Shown one piece after another: positions 6,353-6,938 of a DNA stretch of 6,938 nucleotides; position 1 is the stretch's first letter; every line of letters begins with the position of its first letter. A program made the translations under genes and the position numbers. Origin of the DNA: Candidatus Moraniibacteriota bacterium (GTDB taxonomy: Bacteria; Patescibacteriota; Minisyncoccia; Moranbacterales; UBA11712); assembly GCA_003157295.1 (NCBI GenBank), contig PMJF01000015.1:1-6938 (forward strand), read 5' to 3'. The notes below the pieces were generated by a model that was not told the DNA's origin, did no database searches, and saw only the letters and a program-made list of their open reading frames with translations.

Positions 6353-6383
6353 GAGGAAGAAAAATAAGAAAAAAATAAGACAA

Positions 6384-6938
6384 ATGAACGAAACAAAAAA
6401 CGGTGTTTCGAAAAATAAATATCTCGATCCGAAATATTATATATTCCTTGCGGCAATAATTTTTTCCGTCTTTATTTTTTCTGCGAATGTTTCTCATGCT
6501 GCGACAACCACCTGGACCGGAGCGACATCCACCGCTTGGAATCTCGGTTCCAACTGGAGCGGCGGAGTTCCGGGCGTGGGGGATGATGCTGTGATCAATG
6601 GTGGAACCAATCAGCCGACACTCGATCTCTCAGGAGGAACGACGACAATCAATTCTTTAACCATCGGAACATCAGCGGTTTCGACACTCACAGTAACAAA
6701 TGGAGATTTCAGTACGCACAAACTGGTTGTTACTGGGGACGTGACGATTGGATCATATGGAACCATCACGCATACTGCCAATACCACGACGCAAGCTCAT
6801 GTGCTCGACATCGAAGCAACGAATCTCACGATCGGGACCGGAGGTTCGATCGATGTGAGCGCGAAAGGATACCAAGGCGGAGAGGGCCCAGGAGTGGGCG
6901 GAGGCAATGGAAATTGGAATCCCAGTTCAGCCGGTTAT
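6384..6938 (+). CDS. large secreted beta-rich surface protein, N-terminal part (runs off window)
   Basis: The frame is open from an ATG at 6384 to the last base, giving 185 codons with no stop. The N-terminus looks like a Sec signal peptide: a Lys-containing polar start (1-18), a hydrophobic core at about 19-35, and a probable cleavage after S37-H-A39. A Trp-motif module follows (W44, W52, N57-W58, then GGVPG.GDDAVI at 60-71), which resembles the first repeat of extracellular and autotransporter-associated beta-strand proteins. Residues 80-160 are Thr/Val/Ile/Gly-rich with short strand repeats (LTIGT, LTVTNG, LVVTGDVTIG, LTIGTGGSIDVSAKGY), typical of a beta-helix or solenoid. Residues 162-185 are glycine-rich. 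No Shine-Dalgarno lies at the right distance; GAGGAAG at 6353-6359 is too far upstream. It is predicted to be exported and displayed on the cell surface. Adhesion is a plausible role, but the full length, anchor and function are outside the window. Confidence 0.85.
   Translation, partial: MNETKNGVSKNKYLDPKYYIFLAAIIFSVFIFSANVSHAATTTWTGATSTAWNLGSNWSGGVPGVGDDAVINGGTNQPTLDLSGGTTTINSLTIGTSAVSTLTVTNGDFSTHKLVVTGDVTIGSYGTITHTANTTTQAHVLDIEATNLTIGTGGSIDVSAKGYQGGEGPGVGGGNGNWNPSSAGY

Noticed and set aside
6306..6497. 63-codon minus-strand frame over the surface-gene start
   Set aside because: Its sequence is the antisense of a T/A-rich terminator and of a signal peptide; low complexity and no start context.
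1..6938. CRISPR arrays, tRNA or rRNA genes, transposases, integrase or attachment sites
   Set aside because: None was seen on either strand; no regularly spaced repeats, cloverleaf or recognisable mobile-element gene.

Overview
This window looks like bacterial chromosome from a small-genome lineage, most plausibly Patescibacteria (Candidate Phyla Radiation). That assignment is an inference. It rests on start codons with almost no Shine-Dalgarno sequence, GTG starts, a DnaB-independent set of compact single-strand genes, and a large secreted surface protein. TGA acts as a stop: argS ends on the family-typical SAPEKM followed by TGA, and the second permease also ends on TGA. This argues against the recoded Gracilibacteria/Absconditabacteria code. 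All recognised genes lie on the + strand.

Layout. Positions 1-939 are the C-terminal 312 codons of arginyl-tRNA synthetase (argS). Positions 937-1029 are a compact REP/BIME-like element with two inverted palindromic units; it includes the argS stop codon and reaches to the start of the next gene. Positions 1041-1706 encode a PolB-type 3'-5' exonuclease of the RNase H fold. A 71-bp gap with a strong stem-loop follows.

Positions 1778-6091 form the core of the window: an ABC-2-type export operon with four consecutive permease genes (called P1 to P4 here) followed by one ATPase gene. The permeases are 264, 261, 265 and about 265 residues long, and all start with the same M/V-K-K-Y. P3 and P4 align without gaps at about 42% identity (hand count), so they are a tandem duplicate pair. 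Systems of this type normally have two permeases and one ATPase. The doubled permease set served by one ATPase is the most unusual feature here.

Positions 6092-6383 are non-coding. They hold a perfect 10-bp inverted repeat, an intrinsic terminator ending the ABC operon, a candidate promoter, and a second terminator-like hairpin directly downstream of that promoter. From 6384 to the window edge runs the N-terminus of a secreted, beta-rich surface protein with a signal peptide, a Trp-motif module and a glycine-rich stretch.

How the genes fit together: argS and the exonuclease are housekeeping or nucleic-acid genes with no obvious link to the transporter. The five ABC genes should form one membrane exporter, or two exporters sharing an ATPase; the substrate cannot be read from the sequence. 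The adjoining surface-protein gene makes an envelope role attractive but unproven, because the terminators separate the two transcriptionally.
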